Source: an uncultured cyanobacterium | GTDB lineage: Bacteria > Cyanobacteriota > Cyanobacteriia > Phormidesmidales > Phormidesmidaceae | Assembly (NCBI GenBank): GCA_938029995.1 | Contig: CALHGI010000121.1 | Location: 1-13,691 of the forward strand | Reading direction: 5' to 3' | Length of the DNA stretch: 13,691 nt | Shown here: piece by piece, positions 7,247 through 13,691 of the stretch | Layout of the letters: each line of letters opens with the position of its first letter | How positions within the stretch are numbered: position 1 is the first letter of the stretch | Notes under the pieces: model-generated | Seen by the model: only the letters and a program-made list of their open reading frames with translations | What the model was told of the DNA's origin: nothing | Databases searched by the model: none | Translations under genes and position numbers: made by a program

Positions 7247-8878
7247 ATGCTAACGCCAAATCTTATTTCCCGGCAGGGTGAAATCGTGGAGGTGTTTTTA
7301 CGCCACGGTTGGGATTATATGCGGCGGTTGCTGGTGGGGCAGGCTCCGGAAGAACCAAACATTCCACCGCCTGCGGTGCTACGGAATATTTTGACGGACC
7401 TGGGGCCGGTGTATATCAAGTTTGGCCAGTTGCTCAGTACTCGACCTGATCTGCTGCCACCGGCCTATATCGAAGCACTCAGCGCCTTGCAGTCGACGGT
7501 ACCGCCGGTGGATGCGGTGACGATCCAAGGATTTTTGAGGCAGCACTTGGACCCGGATGAGGTGTTTGCAGAGGTGGATTATGGTGCGATCGCATCCGGC
7601 TCCATCGGCCAGGTCCACCGCGCCATCCTCAAAAACGGCCAGCCCGTCGCCCTCAAGATCCAACGCCCCGGCATCGAAGTCCAGGTGCGGCGAGACATGG
7701 CCCTGATTAAAGATATCGCCAAGCTGGTGTCCAGCACCCAGTTTGGCCAACGCTACAACGTGGTCACCCTAGCCGAAGAATTTAGCACCGCCCTCAAAGC
7801 CGAACTGGACTTTACCACCGAAGCCACCTACACCGATCAGCTGCGTCAAAACCTGGGCAATAGCCGATGGTTTGCCACCGATCAGCTCACCATTCCCGAA
7901 ATTATTTGGCCCCTAAGTACCCCCAAGGTCCTGGTGATGCAGTGGTTAGACGGCCAGCCGATTTTGGCCGCCGCCCTAGGCGACCAAGCGGCCCCAACCG
8001 AAAAACGTAACGCCCTCAGCAGTTTGCTATTTCGCGCCTTTTTTCAGCAATACTTCATCGATGGCTTTTTCCACGCCGATCCCCATCCAGGCAATATCTT
8101 CTACCTCAGTGATGGCCGAGTGGCCCTGCTAGACTGTGGCATGATGGGTCGGCTAGACCCCCAAACCCGCACAACCCTAACGGAAATGGTGTTAGCCATT
8201 GTTAGTTCCGACGCCCAACGCTGTGCCCAGCTCACGCTACAGCTAGCAGAACCCCTCCAAACCGTAGACCTAGCCAAACTAGAACACGACTATAGCCGTC
8301 TGCTGTCCCGCTACTACGGCCTGGCCCTCAAAAATTTCAACACCGCCGCCGCCTTTGCAGAGATTTTAGAAGCCGGTACCCGCAACCATCTATGCTGGCC
8401 CGCCAATATTGGCCTATTTGCCAAGTCCCTGGTCAACCTGGAAGGTGTCGCCCGTCAGTTTAATCCCCAAATCAATCTGATTGCCGAGATTCGTCCCCTG
8501 ATGGTAGACCTGTTTCGTCAACAATTAATTGGCGATGATCCGCTCCAAACCCTAATGCGGACGGGGCTCGAATTTCGCAACCTTTCCCTGTCAGCCCCCC
8601 GCCAGTTTGGGTTTCTCCTAGATCGTCTCAGCGAGGAAACCCTCACCTGGAACGTGAATATCCAAGACCTGGACAACCTACAGCAAAGTATTGAACAAGC
8701 CGCCAATCGCCGCTCCTTTAGCACTGTGGTAGCGGCCTTGATCATTGGCGCGGCGATTATTTCCAGCAACCAAACCAACACCCAACTACAGTGGCTCAGC
8801 ACGAGCCTATTTGCGGCGGCCACCCTGCTAGGCATTTGGCTAATTATCAGCATTCTGCGCTCAGGTCGCTGGCGTTAG
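7247..8878 (+). CDS. ABC1/AarF/UbiB family atypical protein kinase-like protein
   Basis: A 543-residue protein of the family that includes UbiB, yeast Coq8 and plant ABC1K. Members support quinone or other isoprenoid-lipid metabolism through ATPase activity at membranes. The target of this paralogue is unknown. The family KxGQ signature lies at 58-61 (IKFGQLLSTRPDLLPP). The glycine/alanine loop reads AIASGSIGQVH (114-124) and the ATP-site Lys is Lys137 in VALKI. Next come ELDFTTEA (186-193), the catalytic HADPHPGN (276-283) and the metal site as LLDCGMMG (294-301), where DCG replaces the DFG of many relatives. Two predicted membrane helices close the protein (about 492-508 and 519-537), as in UbiB. 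Length is normal and nothing is truncated. An AAGGG ribosome-binding site at 7238-7242 supports the ATG at 7247. The N-terminal RQGEIVEVFLRHGWDY resembles one cyanobacterial ABC1 subgroup, as I recall it. The 30-base divergent gap puts promoter elements inside the neighbouring coding sequence. Confidence 0.95.
   Translation: MLTPNLISRQGEIVEVFLRHGWDYMRRLLVGQAPEEPNIPPPAVLRNILTDLGPVYIKFGQLLSTRPDLLPPAYIEALSALQSTVPPVDAVTIQGFLRQHLDPDEVFAEVDYGAIASGSIGQVHRAILKNGQPVALKIQRPGIEVQVRRDMALIKDIAKLVSSTQFGQRYNVVTLAEEFSTALKAELDFTTEATYTDQLRQNLGNSRWFATDQLTIPEIIWPLSTPKVLVMQWLDGQPILAAALGDQAAPTEKRNALSSLLFRAFFQQYFIDGFFHADPHPGNIFYLSDGRVALLDCGMMGRLDPQTRTTLTEMVLAIVSSDAQRCAQLTLQLAEPLQTVDLAKLEHDYSRLLSRYYGLALKNFNTAAAFAEILEAGTRNHLCWPANIGLFAKSLVNLEGVARQFNPQINLIAEIRPLMVDLFRQQLIGDDPLQTLMRTGLEFRNLSLSAPRQFGFLLDRLSEETLTWNVNIQDLDNLQQSIEQAANRRSFSTVVAALIIGAAIISSNQTNTQLQWLSTSLFAAATLLGIWLIISILRSGRWR
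7586..7593. repeat. HIP1 octamer GCGATCGC
   Basis: Third HIP1 copy, inside the ABC1-family gene. It encodes part of the glycine/alanine loop region. Confidence 0.9.
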
Positions 8879-9056
8879 CCCTACCAAAACTTTATCCCCA
8901 CAGCCATCCCCCACCCCGTATCAAGATAATTCGTTACCACAAGACAGGGGGGCTAAGGCTACAGTATTAATACATAGGTTATTTATCAGCTTTGCACACA
9001 TAATTTAAGCCATATGTGATCGTCGGACGCGTTCGGGAGCAATAGCTCTGGATGGC

Positions 9057-9086
9057 GCGAACCGATGCATGCATTTATCGGTTCGC
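9057..9086. repeat. Perfect 10-base inverted repeat (hairpin)
   Basis: GCGAACCGAT and ATCGGTTCGC flank a 10-base loop (GCATGCATTT). This is the strongest hairpin found in the window's non-coding DNA. It lies about 180 bases from the genes on both sides and has no T-run directly after it, so it does not look like a simple terminator of the ABC1-family gene. Confidence 0.75.
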
Positions 9087-9106
9087 CCTATCAGGAGCGT
9101 GACAAA

Positions 9107-9135
9107 CCAGGGGGCACCCCTTGGGTCAAATTTTT
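9107..9135 (+). terminator. Terminator-like hairpin followed by a T-run
   Basis: CCAGGGG pairs with CCCCTTGG around a very small loop, with one G-U position, and TTTTT follows at 9131-9135 after GTCAAA. The T-run is separated from the stem by several bases, which weakens the call. It could end the ABC1-family transcript, end a small RNA, or act as an attenuator upstream of the HAD gene. Confidence 0.35.
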
Positions 9136-9263
9136 GTCCCTAACCATCTTGGCTTAAGATTTTCTTTAGACATGTTTTAGGTTTGGGTATAGATAGATAA
9201 CAGCCATCCTGCTTAACCACTGCTGCCATTTTCCTGATTGATTGTTTTTTATCCCATCCACAC

Positions 9264-9983
9264 GTGACCGTTCTCATTTTTGACTTTGACGGTACGATCG
9301 CTGACACATTGGAAACGATCGTCACCATTACCAACCGTTTAGCCGCCCAATACGGCTATCCCCAAACAACGCCAGAACGGCTGAAGTATTTGCGCACCCT
9401 CAGTACTGGCGAACTGTTGACCCAGTCCAACGTTCCCCTATTTCAGGTGCCCTTCCTGATGCGCCGGGTACGGCGGGAACTGCGACGCGATATGGATTCT
9501 ATTCTGCCGTTTCAGCATTTGGAAGATGTGCTAAAGGCCTTTGCCGCTGACGGGCACAAAATTTTAATCGCGAGTTCCAATGCCCCTTCAAGCATTAATC
9601 CATTTCTCAGACGCCATGGTCTAAACCAGGTGTTTCGCCACGTCTATGGCAACATCGGACTGCTGGGGAAAGCCCGCAGCCTACGGCGTATTATGCGCCA
9701 ACATCGGCTAAGGTCCGAGGAAATTTTATACATTGGCGATGAAACTCGAGATATAGAAGCCGCTCGCTGCCAAGGGTTAGCGGTGGCTGCGGTGAGTTGG
9801 GGATTTAGCGATCGCACGGCCCTCGAAGCCCAAGGTCCCACATTTCTAGTGGATACCCCGGCGGATCTCTATCAAGCCGTTGGTGAATTTCACCGGAGTC
9901 AGCGGCGCCCGTCGATGGTTATGGGGTCCAAGCGGGATGGGATAGCAGAAACTCCATCATGCGTACCCCACGGAGCTGATTAG
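9264..9983 (+). CDS. HAD-family hydrolase, phosphoglycolate-phosphatase-like
   Basis: A 239-residue cytosolic phosphatase of the haloacid dehalogenase superfamily; the substrate is not determined. Motif I is DFDGT (7-11) with nucleophile Asp7 and acid/base Asp9. Motif II is IASSN (102-106) with Ser104 or Ser105. Motif III is Lys136 in GKARSL. Motif IV is GDETRD (158-163) with metal-binding Asp159 and Asp163. Residues 15-95 form a helical cap of the C1 type. All catalytic residues are present, so it should be active. It starts with GTG at 9264, which puts motif I six residues in, as is typical. No ATG lies in frame upstream and no Shine-Dalgarno is visible. The last 21 codons lie over the 3' end of gun4 on the opposite strand. 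This tail is rich in charged and small residues and goes beyond the usual HAD core. Confidence 0.92.
   Translation: MTVLIFDFDGTIADTLETIVTITNRLAAQYGYPQTTPERLKYLRTLSTGELLTQSNVPLFQVPFLMRRVRRELRRDMDSILPFQHLEDVLKAFAADGHKILIASSNAPSSINPFLRRHGLNQVFRHVYGNIGLLGKARSLRRIMRQHRLRSEEILYIGDETRDIEAARCQGLAVAAVSWGFSDRTALEAQGPTFLVDTPADLYQAVGEFHRSQRRPSMVMGSKRDGIAETPSCVPHGAD
9808..9815. repeat. HIP1 octamer GCGATCGC
   Basis: Fourth HIP1 copy, inside the HAD-family gene. Confidence 0.9.
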
Positions 9984-10647
9984 ACAGGGGTAAGTGGCCC
10001 ACCGGAGCCGATAGGTCCCACACAAATTCCCCCGGATAGCGGGTCCAAATGTTGCCCGACTTCCACTCCAGCTTTTCCCACAGACGATCCCAGTTCTGGT
10101 TCAAACCGAGCCACAGCTCCCGCTGTTTAGAAAACCCAAACCGATCCTCTGAATACACCCGCCACAGCTGGTCAATGGTCAGTAGATCCTGGTTTGGAAA
10201 ACTATCCACCTCAGTAAAATAAACCCACTTACGCTGTATCGCAGCCGGTCCGGCTAGTTCACACAGCTTTTGCAACGTAACTCGGTCCGCTTCCTCAAAC
10301 TCTTGGGCAATTAGCAGTCTTTGTAACGGTTGATAGTCAACACTGCTATTAGAGCTGAGGGGCACAATGCCGTTGGGGCAAGCCTCAGCCAAAAACGTTT
10401 GGGCCGCCACCGAGTCGCTAGTACTTAGCAGCTGGTAGGTTTTCCCCGCAGCCACGGTCGGTTCACCCTTGGTGGCCTGCTTAAGAAAATTGATCAGGGC
10501 AGTGACGCCAGGCTCCCCCATACTGGCTAATTCTGTAGCGGCACTCAGCTGACGCTTAAGGGTCTTGGAAAGCAATTGTTCGGCGAGCTCAGACGTTTTG
10601 GAGTCTAGGGAAATAGCCGTTGGAGAGTCAGCGGATACGTTACTCAT
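9919..10647 (-). CDS. gun4: GUN4, porphyrin-binding activator of Mg-chelatase
   Basis: GUN4 (Ycf53 in some plastids) binds protoporphyrin IX and Mg-protoporphyrin and stimulates Mg-chelatase through ChlH at the chlorophyll branch of tetrapyrrole synthesis. The 242 residues match the full-length cyanobacterial form (about 233 in Synechocystis). An N-terminal helical-repeat domain (about 15-90) includes LASMGEPGVTALINFL. A linker reaches DYQPLQRLL (104-112). The GUN4 core (about 115-237) carries KLCELAGPAA, YFTEVDSFP (143-151), DLLTIDQLW, FGFSKQRELW, and the conserved WTRYP and WDLSAPVGHLPL ahead of QLRGVR (224-229). The greasy porphyrin pocket lies in this core, so binding is expected to be intact. 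The protein ends at HPAWTP, slightly shorter than homologues that continue past the HPxW motif. No Shine-Dalgarno is visible before the ATG. The 3' end overlaps the HAD gene by 65 bases. The response-regulator gene lies upstream on the same strand, 145 bases away. Confidence 0.96.
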   Translation of the reverse strand: MSNVSADSPTAISLDSKTSELAEQLLSKTLKRQLSAATELASMGEPGVTALINFLKQATKGEPTVAAGKTYQLLSTSDSVAAQTFLAEACPNGIVPLSSNSSVDYQPLQRLLIAQEFEEADRVTLQKLCELAGPAAIQRKWVYFTEVDSFPNQDLLTIDQLWRVYSEDRFGFSKQRELWLGLNQNWDRLWEKLEWKSGNIWTRYPGEFVWDLSAPVGHLPLSNQLRGVRMMEFLLSHPAWTP

Positions 10648-10765
10648 AGTGACGTTTACAAAACCAGCATCTGGCGTTGCTTAAACTTTGTTTTAATTAA
10701 CGGCCAAATTTCAGGCTACCGCACAATGTCTGAGCAACACAAGATAACGCGCACTGCCCATGGAC

Positions 10766-10781
10766 CTAGTTCACTAACTAG
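10766..10781 (-). terminator. Small hairpin after the response-regulator gene
   Basis: CTAGTT-CACT-AACTAG is a perfect 6-base-pair inverted repeat, 12-27 bases downstream of the response-regulator stop. It is AT-rich and has no T-run, so it is at best a weak terminator or processing site between the regulator and gun4. Confidence 0.25.
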
Positions 10782-10792
10782 ACTCACCACAT

Positions 10793-11467
10793 TTACTTAG
10801 ACTCGTCCTTAGACTCCTCAGCACTCGCGGGTCGATAGCCATTTTCATAGGCATAGCGAATGAGCTGGGAGCGATTTTCCAAGGACAGCTTGCTTAAAAT
10901 GTTGCTGAGGTGGGTCTGAACTGTTCTGGGGCTAATGAATAAATGTTCACCAATCTGCTTGTTGGTAAAGCCCTGGATAACTTCCCAAAACACCTTTTCC
11001 TCGGCGGGGGTGAGGGGCAGGGGCTCTGGCGTGGGAGGCTTAGCCGCTTCTGCAGCAGGCATTTGTTGCACCATGCGAATGATTTCCGCATGCATGCGCC
11101 GAGAGCGTTCCAGCTGAGCGTCAATTTTAGCAATCAGTTCCTTAGGGTGGAATGGCTTAACGATGTAGTCGTCAGCGCCCTTGGAGTGCCCCTGAATGCG
11201 GTCATCTAGCTCGCCACGTCCCGATAGAAAGATGAACGGCACTAGCTGACCTGAGCGAATTTCTCGAAGCTTAGTACAAAACTCGTAACCATCCATTTCT
11301 GGCATCATCACGTCTGAAACCACCAGGTCAGGCTGGTCCTGTTCAAACTGGGCTAACCCTTCAGTTCCAGAGGATGCGTGGCTAACCTGGAACCCCCGCT
11401 CCCTTAGGTAGCGAGTTAATGCCGTCCGTAATGTGATGTCGTCATCAACAATGAGGATTTTTTTCAT
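10793..11467 (-). CDS. NarL/FixJ-type two-component response regulator
   Basis: A 224-residue transcription factor with an N-terminal receiver (1-120) and a C-terminal LuxR-type helix-turn-helix (about 152-210). The receiver has acidic residues Asp8-Asp9-Asp10, phospho-acceptor Asp52 in SDVMMPEMDG, the switch Ser82 and Lys104 in KPF, so phosphorylation should work. The DNA-binding domain starts LTPAEEKVFWEVIQG and contains TNKQIGEHLFISPRTVQTHLSNIL, typical of the family. A helix (about 120-136) and a Pro/Ala/Glu-rich linker (137-151) join the two. The tail ends in a charged SAEESKDESK. The layout recalls the cyanobacterial and plastid Rre1/Ycf29 group, but I cannot assign it to a named member. 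No kinase gene is adjacent. The start at 11467 gives a canonical receiver N-terminus (MKKILIVDDD). The Shine-Dalgarno is weak, and a hairpin lies in the leader. Confidence 0.94.
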   Translation of the reverse strand: MKKILIVDDDITLRTALTRYLRERGFQVSHASSGTEGLAQFEQDQPDLVVSDVMMPEMDGYEFCTKLREIRSGQLVPFIFLSGRGELDDRIQGHSKGADDYIVKPFHPKELIAKIDAQLERSRRMHAEIIRMVQQMPAAEAAKPPTPEPLPLTPAEEKVFWEVIQGFTNKQIGEHLFISPRTVQTHLSNILSKLSLENRSQLIRYAYENGYRPASAEESKDESK

Positions 11468-11490
11468 TCTAATTTCAGTTGCCTCAGAAT

Positions 11491-11514
11491 ATTCATCGAA
11501 TCCTCGAACTGAAT
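11491..11514 (-). promoter_or_regulatory. Hairpin in the response-regulator leader
   Basis: ATTCATCGA and TCGA-(AC)-TGAAT form a 9-base-pair stem with a two-base bulge and a four-base loop (ATCC), 24-47 bases upstream of the regulator ATG. It may influence translation or be incidental. Confidence 0.3.
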
Positions 11515-11737
11515 TTCCACTGATACACGTCTAAACAAGTTATACGTTGTACGCAAGTCAATTGTACCAATCCTACAACTTCAAAGCTCAGTTGTTTTAG
11601 ATATTCTTTGATACAAACTTATTTAGATATGGTCAACATTTTGGGCTGGAATTTCAGCTTGGTCTAGGGATATGGGGGATAGGCAAATGCATTTAGATGG
11701 GTTTGATAGTTTGAAATGGATGGATTGAACACGACGG

Positions 11738-11760
11738 ATGGCCTAGGTGAGATAGGCCAT
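11738..11760. repeat. Perfect 8-base inverted repeat, terminator-like on the plus strand
   Basis: ATGGCCTA-GGTGAGA-TAGGCCAT is followed by TTTGC. No gene ends upstream on the plus strand, so if this is a terminator it would belong to an unannotated short transcript. It could also be an operator for a dimeric regulator. Confidence 0.55.
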
Positions 11761-11927
11761 TTTGCTATCAGCACAAGCTTTCTAGATCATTCTGGATGAA
11801 TCAGGATTAAGTTTTTCTACACATTGTTGAAGACGGATCTTCTCAGGTTTAAGTATTGTGATGGTTTGCCGATTGGATGCCGTTCCTAATGACGTTATTG
11901 TTCCGTTATTACAGGTTGGCTGATACA

Positions 11928-11937
11928 GTGTCGACAC
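11928..11937. promoter_or_regulatory. 10-base palindrome GTGTCGACAC
   Basis: A perfect palindrome 96 bases before the EamA fusion start and about 16 bases before a TATAAA element. Its placement would suit an operator near a promoter. No regulator is assigned. Confidence 0.25.
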
Positions 11938-12021
11938 CCATAGGAAACTTGGGTATAAAGCAGGGTATGGCTTGGTTGAGGTGTCATACAGGGGTCTGAT
12001 GCCGTTGGCGAAGCTTACATC

Positions 12022-12029
12022 GGAAGGAG
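12022..12029 (+). promoter_or_regulatory. Strong Shine-Dalgarno sequence GGAAGGAG
   Basis: This lies four bases before the ATG at 12034. It is the best ribosome-binding site in the window and fixes the start of the coiled-coil/EamA protein. Confidence 0.85.
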
Positions 12030-12033
12030 CAAC

Positions 12034-13691
12034 ATGGCTGAGTCAGGAAGTCAGGACATCAATGACCCACTACTGCAATCGCTGGATGATGATTTCCAGG
12101 CGTTGCAGCGGCATTTTGCCGATCAGCTGGCCAAGGATATTGATTATTTACAGACGGAAAAGCAGCGCTTAATTGGTGATCTGGAGGCGCTGCGGGGGGA
12201 GTATGACCAGCTCTATCTTGAGTATCAGTCCCTGAAAAGTGAGTCGGATGCCACCCTGTCTAAGCAGCAGTTGGCCCAGCAAAATGCTTGGGCTAAGCGG
12301 TTGGCCCAGGTGCTCGCCCACAATCTGCGGGAGGATCTCCATGCCTATGTGACTAATTCGGTGGATTTACCCACCCCCACCCAGGACTGGCTCCATTCCT
12401 TAGATGACACCCTGAATCGTAGTGTCAAATCGCTCCAGCACGACCTCAGTAGCTACCAAAGCGCCATTGCCCAACAGCTGACTCGCATGCAAACCATGGA
12501 GCAGCAGGGGGAGGTGATTTTAGAGAACCTGGTGGAGCGGCTGAGCAACCAGCTGGGGGATCAGCTAGTGCCGCCCCCCAGCCGCAGTGGCACCCCTTTG
12601 GCCAGTGCTTTTGACAACCGGCCCCTGGTGGATGGGAGTCCGGTGGGCGATGGGCGGGCCTATGTGGAACAGCCGCGCCTTGATCAGGTGGGTGGGTCCA
12701 CCCGTCGAGTGGTGCCGCCCTATGATGGGCAAACATTGCAACCGGCTTTGACCAGTGGGCAATTGAGTAAGACGGCCCAGCCCAGGTCCCCTGGCCGCGA
12801 TCGCACCCCTGGCCGTCCCCTTAAGAAAGGCATGGTGCTCTGTGGAATTGCCACCCTGGGGTTTAGTGCCATTACCCTGCTGGTGGGGGGGCTAAGCCTA
12901 GGGACTAATTTATTTGGGGGCACCATGGCCGGTCTCCCTGGGTTTAACTTTTTCGATGCCAATACCCTGCTTTTATTGCAGCTAGTGGTCTTAATTCCGG
13001 CTTTAGCCGTGATTGCGTCCCAGCTGTATCCCTCCGTATGGCGAGATGTGGGCCAGGCATTGCGCGTTCCAACGCGGCTGTTTTCCCTCGGTGGGGGCGC
13101 AGTCTTTTACTTTTTTGCCCAGGTTTTATTATTTCAAGCCGTTGGTAACCTCGGTCCGGCGGCAGCCGCCCCCCTGATGTTTGCCTATCCACTCCTAGCG
13201 GTACCTCTGATGTGGTGGATCAAGGGTGACCGACCGAACCTTTTACGATGGGTGGTAATGCTGGCCATTGCCATGGGGGTGGTGTTAATCTTGCGTCCCC
13301 TATCCGTTACGGCTGCTGGCGCGGCGCTGCTATCGGCGGTGGCCTTTGCCTTATATGTCGTGGTCAATAGCCTGGGCCGTCAGAGCCATCCCATCGTTAC
13401 GGGGATCATTCAGACCTGCATGATGGCCATTCTTAGCGGCCTGATTTTATTGATTCGTCCATTGGTGACGACCCAGCCACTGACGAGCCAATTTGTCGGA
13501 GTCGGCTTGGGCCTAGGCCTGCTAGCTGGCGTTAGCCAATTTTTCCACTACACGGGGTTGCGACTGGTGGGGGGGCTTCGCACAGCCCTAATAGCAGCTG
13601 CCACACCTCTGGTGACGGCGCTCCTAGCCGTGTTGCTATTAACGAATCAGCCCACCATACAGATGATTCAATGGCCCGGCATCATACTCAT
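12034..13691 (+). CDS. Coiled-coil protein fused to an EamA/DMT-type transporter domain (cut by the window edge)
   Basis: The frame is open from the ATG at 12034 to the right edge, giving 552 residues so far. The first 175 or so residues are hydrophilic and helix-forming, with heptad-like Leu/Gln/Glu spacing (for example QLAKDIDYLQTEKQ and EALRGEYDQL), so a cytoplasmic coiled coil is likely. Residues 180-263 are a Pro/Gly/Arg-rich, probably disordered linker. A hydrophobic region begins near 266 with at least eight predicted membrane helices and ends beyond the window. Residues 350-440 (FFAQVLLFQAVGNLGPAAAA, then a Pro-containing helix) and 488-537 (FHYTGLRLVGGLRTALIAA) carry the EamA drug/metabolite-transporter repeat pattern, in which the second half repeats the first. 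EamA exporters are usually about 300 residues, so the 260-residue soluble extension is unusual. The substrate is unknown. The Shine-Dalgarno at 12022-12029 fixes the start, and one HIP1 lies in the linker. Confidence 0.85.
   Translation, partial: MAESGSQDINDPLLQSLDDDFQALQRHFADQLAKDIDYLQTEKQRLIGDLEALRGEYDQLYLEYQSLKSESDATLSKQQLAQQNAWAKRLAQVLAHNLREDLHAYVTNSVDLPTPTQDWLHSLDDTLNRSVKSLQHDLSSYQSAIAQQLTRMQTMEQQGEVILENLVERLSNQLGDQLVPPPSRSGTPLASAFDNRPLVDGSPVGDGRAYVEQPRLDQVGGSTRRVVPPYDGQTLQPALTSGQLSKTAQPRSPGRDRTPGRPLKKGMVLCGIATLGFSAITLLVGGLSLGTNLFGGTMAGLPGFNFFDANTLLLLQLVVLIPALAVIASQLYPSVWRDVGQALRVPTRLFSLGGGAVFYFFAQVLLFQAVGNLGPAAAAPLMFAYPLLAVPLMWWIKGDRPNLLRWVVMLAIAMGVVLILRPLSVTAAGAALLSAVAFALYVVVNSLGRQSHPIVTGIIQTCMMAILSGLILLIRPLVTTQPLTSQFVGVGLGLGLLAGVSQFFHYTGLRLVGGLRTALIAAATPLVTALLAVLLLTNQPTIQMIQWPGIIL
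12797..12804. repeat. HIP1 octamer GCGATCGC
   Basis: Fifth HIP1 copy, in the linker of the coiled-coil/EamA gene. Confidence 0.9.

Larger units (their letters stand above)
8879..9263. other. Intergenic region between the ABC1-family gene and the HAD gene (385 bases)
   Basis: No protein-coding gene was found. Three structures are visible. The first is a weak long-range pairing of AGCC..CCCC (8902-8911) with GGGGGGCT (8947-8954). The second is a perfect 10-base-pair hairpin at 9057-9086. The third is a terminator-like hairpin with a T5 run at 9107-9135. The last two could form the 3' part of a small RNA or an attenuator-type leader ahead of the HAD gene. No tRNA or recognised RNA family was identified. 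Confidence 0.5.
11468..12033. other. Divergent intergenic region between the response regulator and the EamA fusion gene (566 bases)
   Basis: No credible coding gene lies here; the short open frames lack family features and a ribosome-binding site. The region is AT-rich near 11550-11650. It holds a leader hairpin (11491-11514), a perfect 8-base inverted repeat (11738-11760), a 10-base palindrome (11928-11937) and a TATAAA at about 11954-11959 that could be a -10 element for the plus-strand gene, although no -35 with normal spacing was seen. A non-coding RNA between 11600 and 11765 is possible but unproven. Confidence 0.5.

Noticed and set aside
7379..7750. 123-codon minus-strand open frame opposite the ABC1-family gene
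   Set aside because: It is antisense to conserved kinase-fold motifs and has no independent features.
9057..9090. GGTTCG-containing hairpin considered as a tRNA T-arm
   Set aside because: The loop is ten bases, not seven, and no acceptor, D or anticodon arms can be drawn around it.
10793..11467. Response regulator considered as the cognate partner of the photoreceptor-like kinase
   Set aside because: The two genes are about 4.6 kb apart on opposite strands with unrelated genes between. Nothing in the sequence links them beyond shared two-component families.
11972..12172. 66-codon plus-strand open frame overlapping the EamA fusion start
   Set aside because: It is out of frame with the clear gene that begins at 12034 with a strong Shine-Dalgarno. 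It has no ribosome-binding site of its own.
12446..13367. Several minus-strand open frames opposite the coiled-coil/EamA gene
   Set aside because: The plus-strand frame is continuous for 552 codons with a strong ribosome-binding site and membrane-helix pattern. The antisense frames are Pro/Arg-rich artefacts.

Overview
The window looks like part of a cyanobacterial chromosome. It holds gun4 (a chlorophyll-biosynthesis regulator gene of oxygenic phototrophs), a tandem-GAF protein with the chromophore-binding signature of cyanobacteriochromes, and five copies of the HIP1 octamer GCGATCGC. Only about 0.2 HIP1 copies would be expected by chance in 13.7 kb. Genus cannot be decided from the sequence. 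I see no transposase, phage, CRISPR or tRNA gene, so the region reads as ordinary chromosomal backbone with one unusual sensory gene.

Layout, left to right. Positions 1-520 (minus) hold the first 173 codons of a monomeric-type NADP isocitrate dehydrogenase, which runs off the left edge. Positions 833-2452 (minus) hold leuA, 2-isopropylmalate synthase. A 508-base divergent intergenic region follows, and then 2961-6179 (plus) encodes a soluble 1072-residue protein: three red/green-type cyanobacteriochrome GAF domains, a fourth degenerate GAF domain, and a histidine-kinase module whose ATP-binding motifs are eroded. Convergent to it is an alpha/beta hydrolase (6209-7216, minus), which is divergent by only 30 bases from an ABC1/AarF/UbiB-family gene (7247-8878, plus). 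A 385-base gap with two hairpins leads to a HAD-family phosphatase (9264-9983, plus). The 3' end of the phosphatase gene overlaps that of gun4 (9919-10647, minus) by 65 bases. Next come a NarL-type response regulator (10793-11467, minus), a 566-base gene-free stretch, and a large EamA-type transporter with an N-terminal coiled coil (12034 to the right edge, plus).

The genes are mostly individual transcription units on alternating strands, so few operon arguments can be made. Functionally they cover central carbon and nitrogen metabolism (2-oxoglutarate production by isocitrate dehydrogenase, leucine synthesis by LeuA) and light-related functions (the photoreceptor-like protein and GUN4 control of Mg-chelatase). 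The NarL regulator has no cognate kinase beside it.

The most notable item is the 2961-6179 protein. It keeps three intact bilin-binding signatures (Trp-x-Asp, then Cys-His 30 residues after the Asp) and the phospho-acceptor histidine. It has lost the N-box Asn, the G1-box Asp and the G2-box glycines of the catalytic domain. This suggests a multi-chromophore light sensor whose output is not ordinary autophosphorylation.
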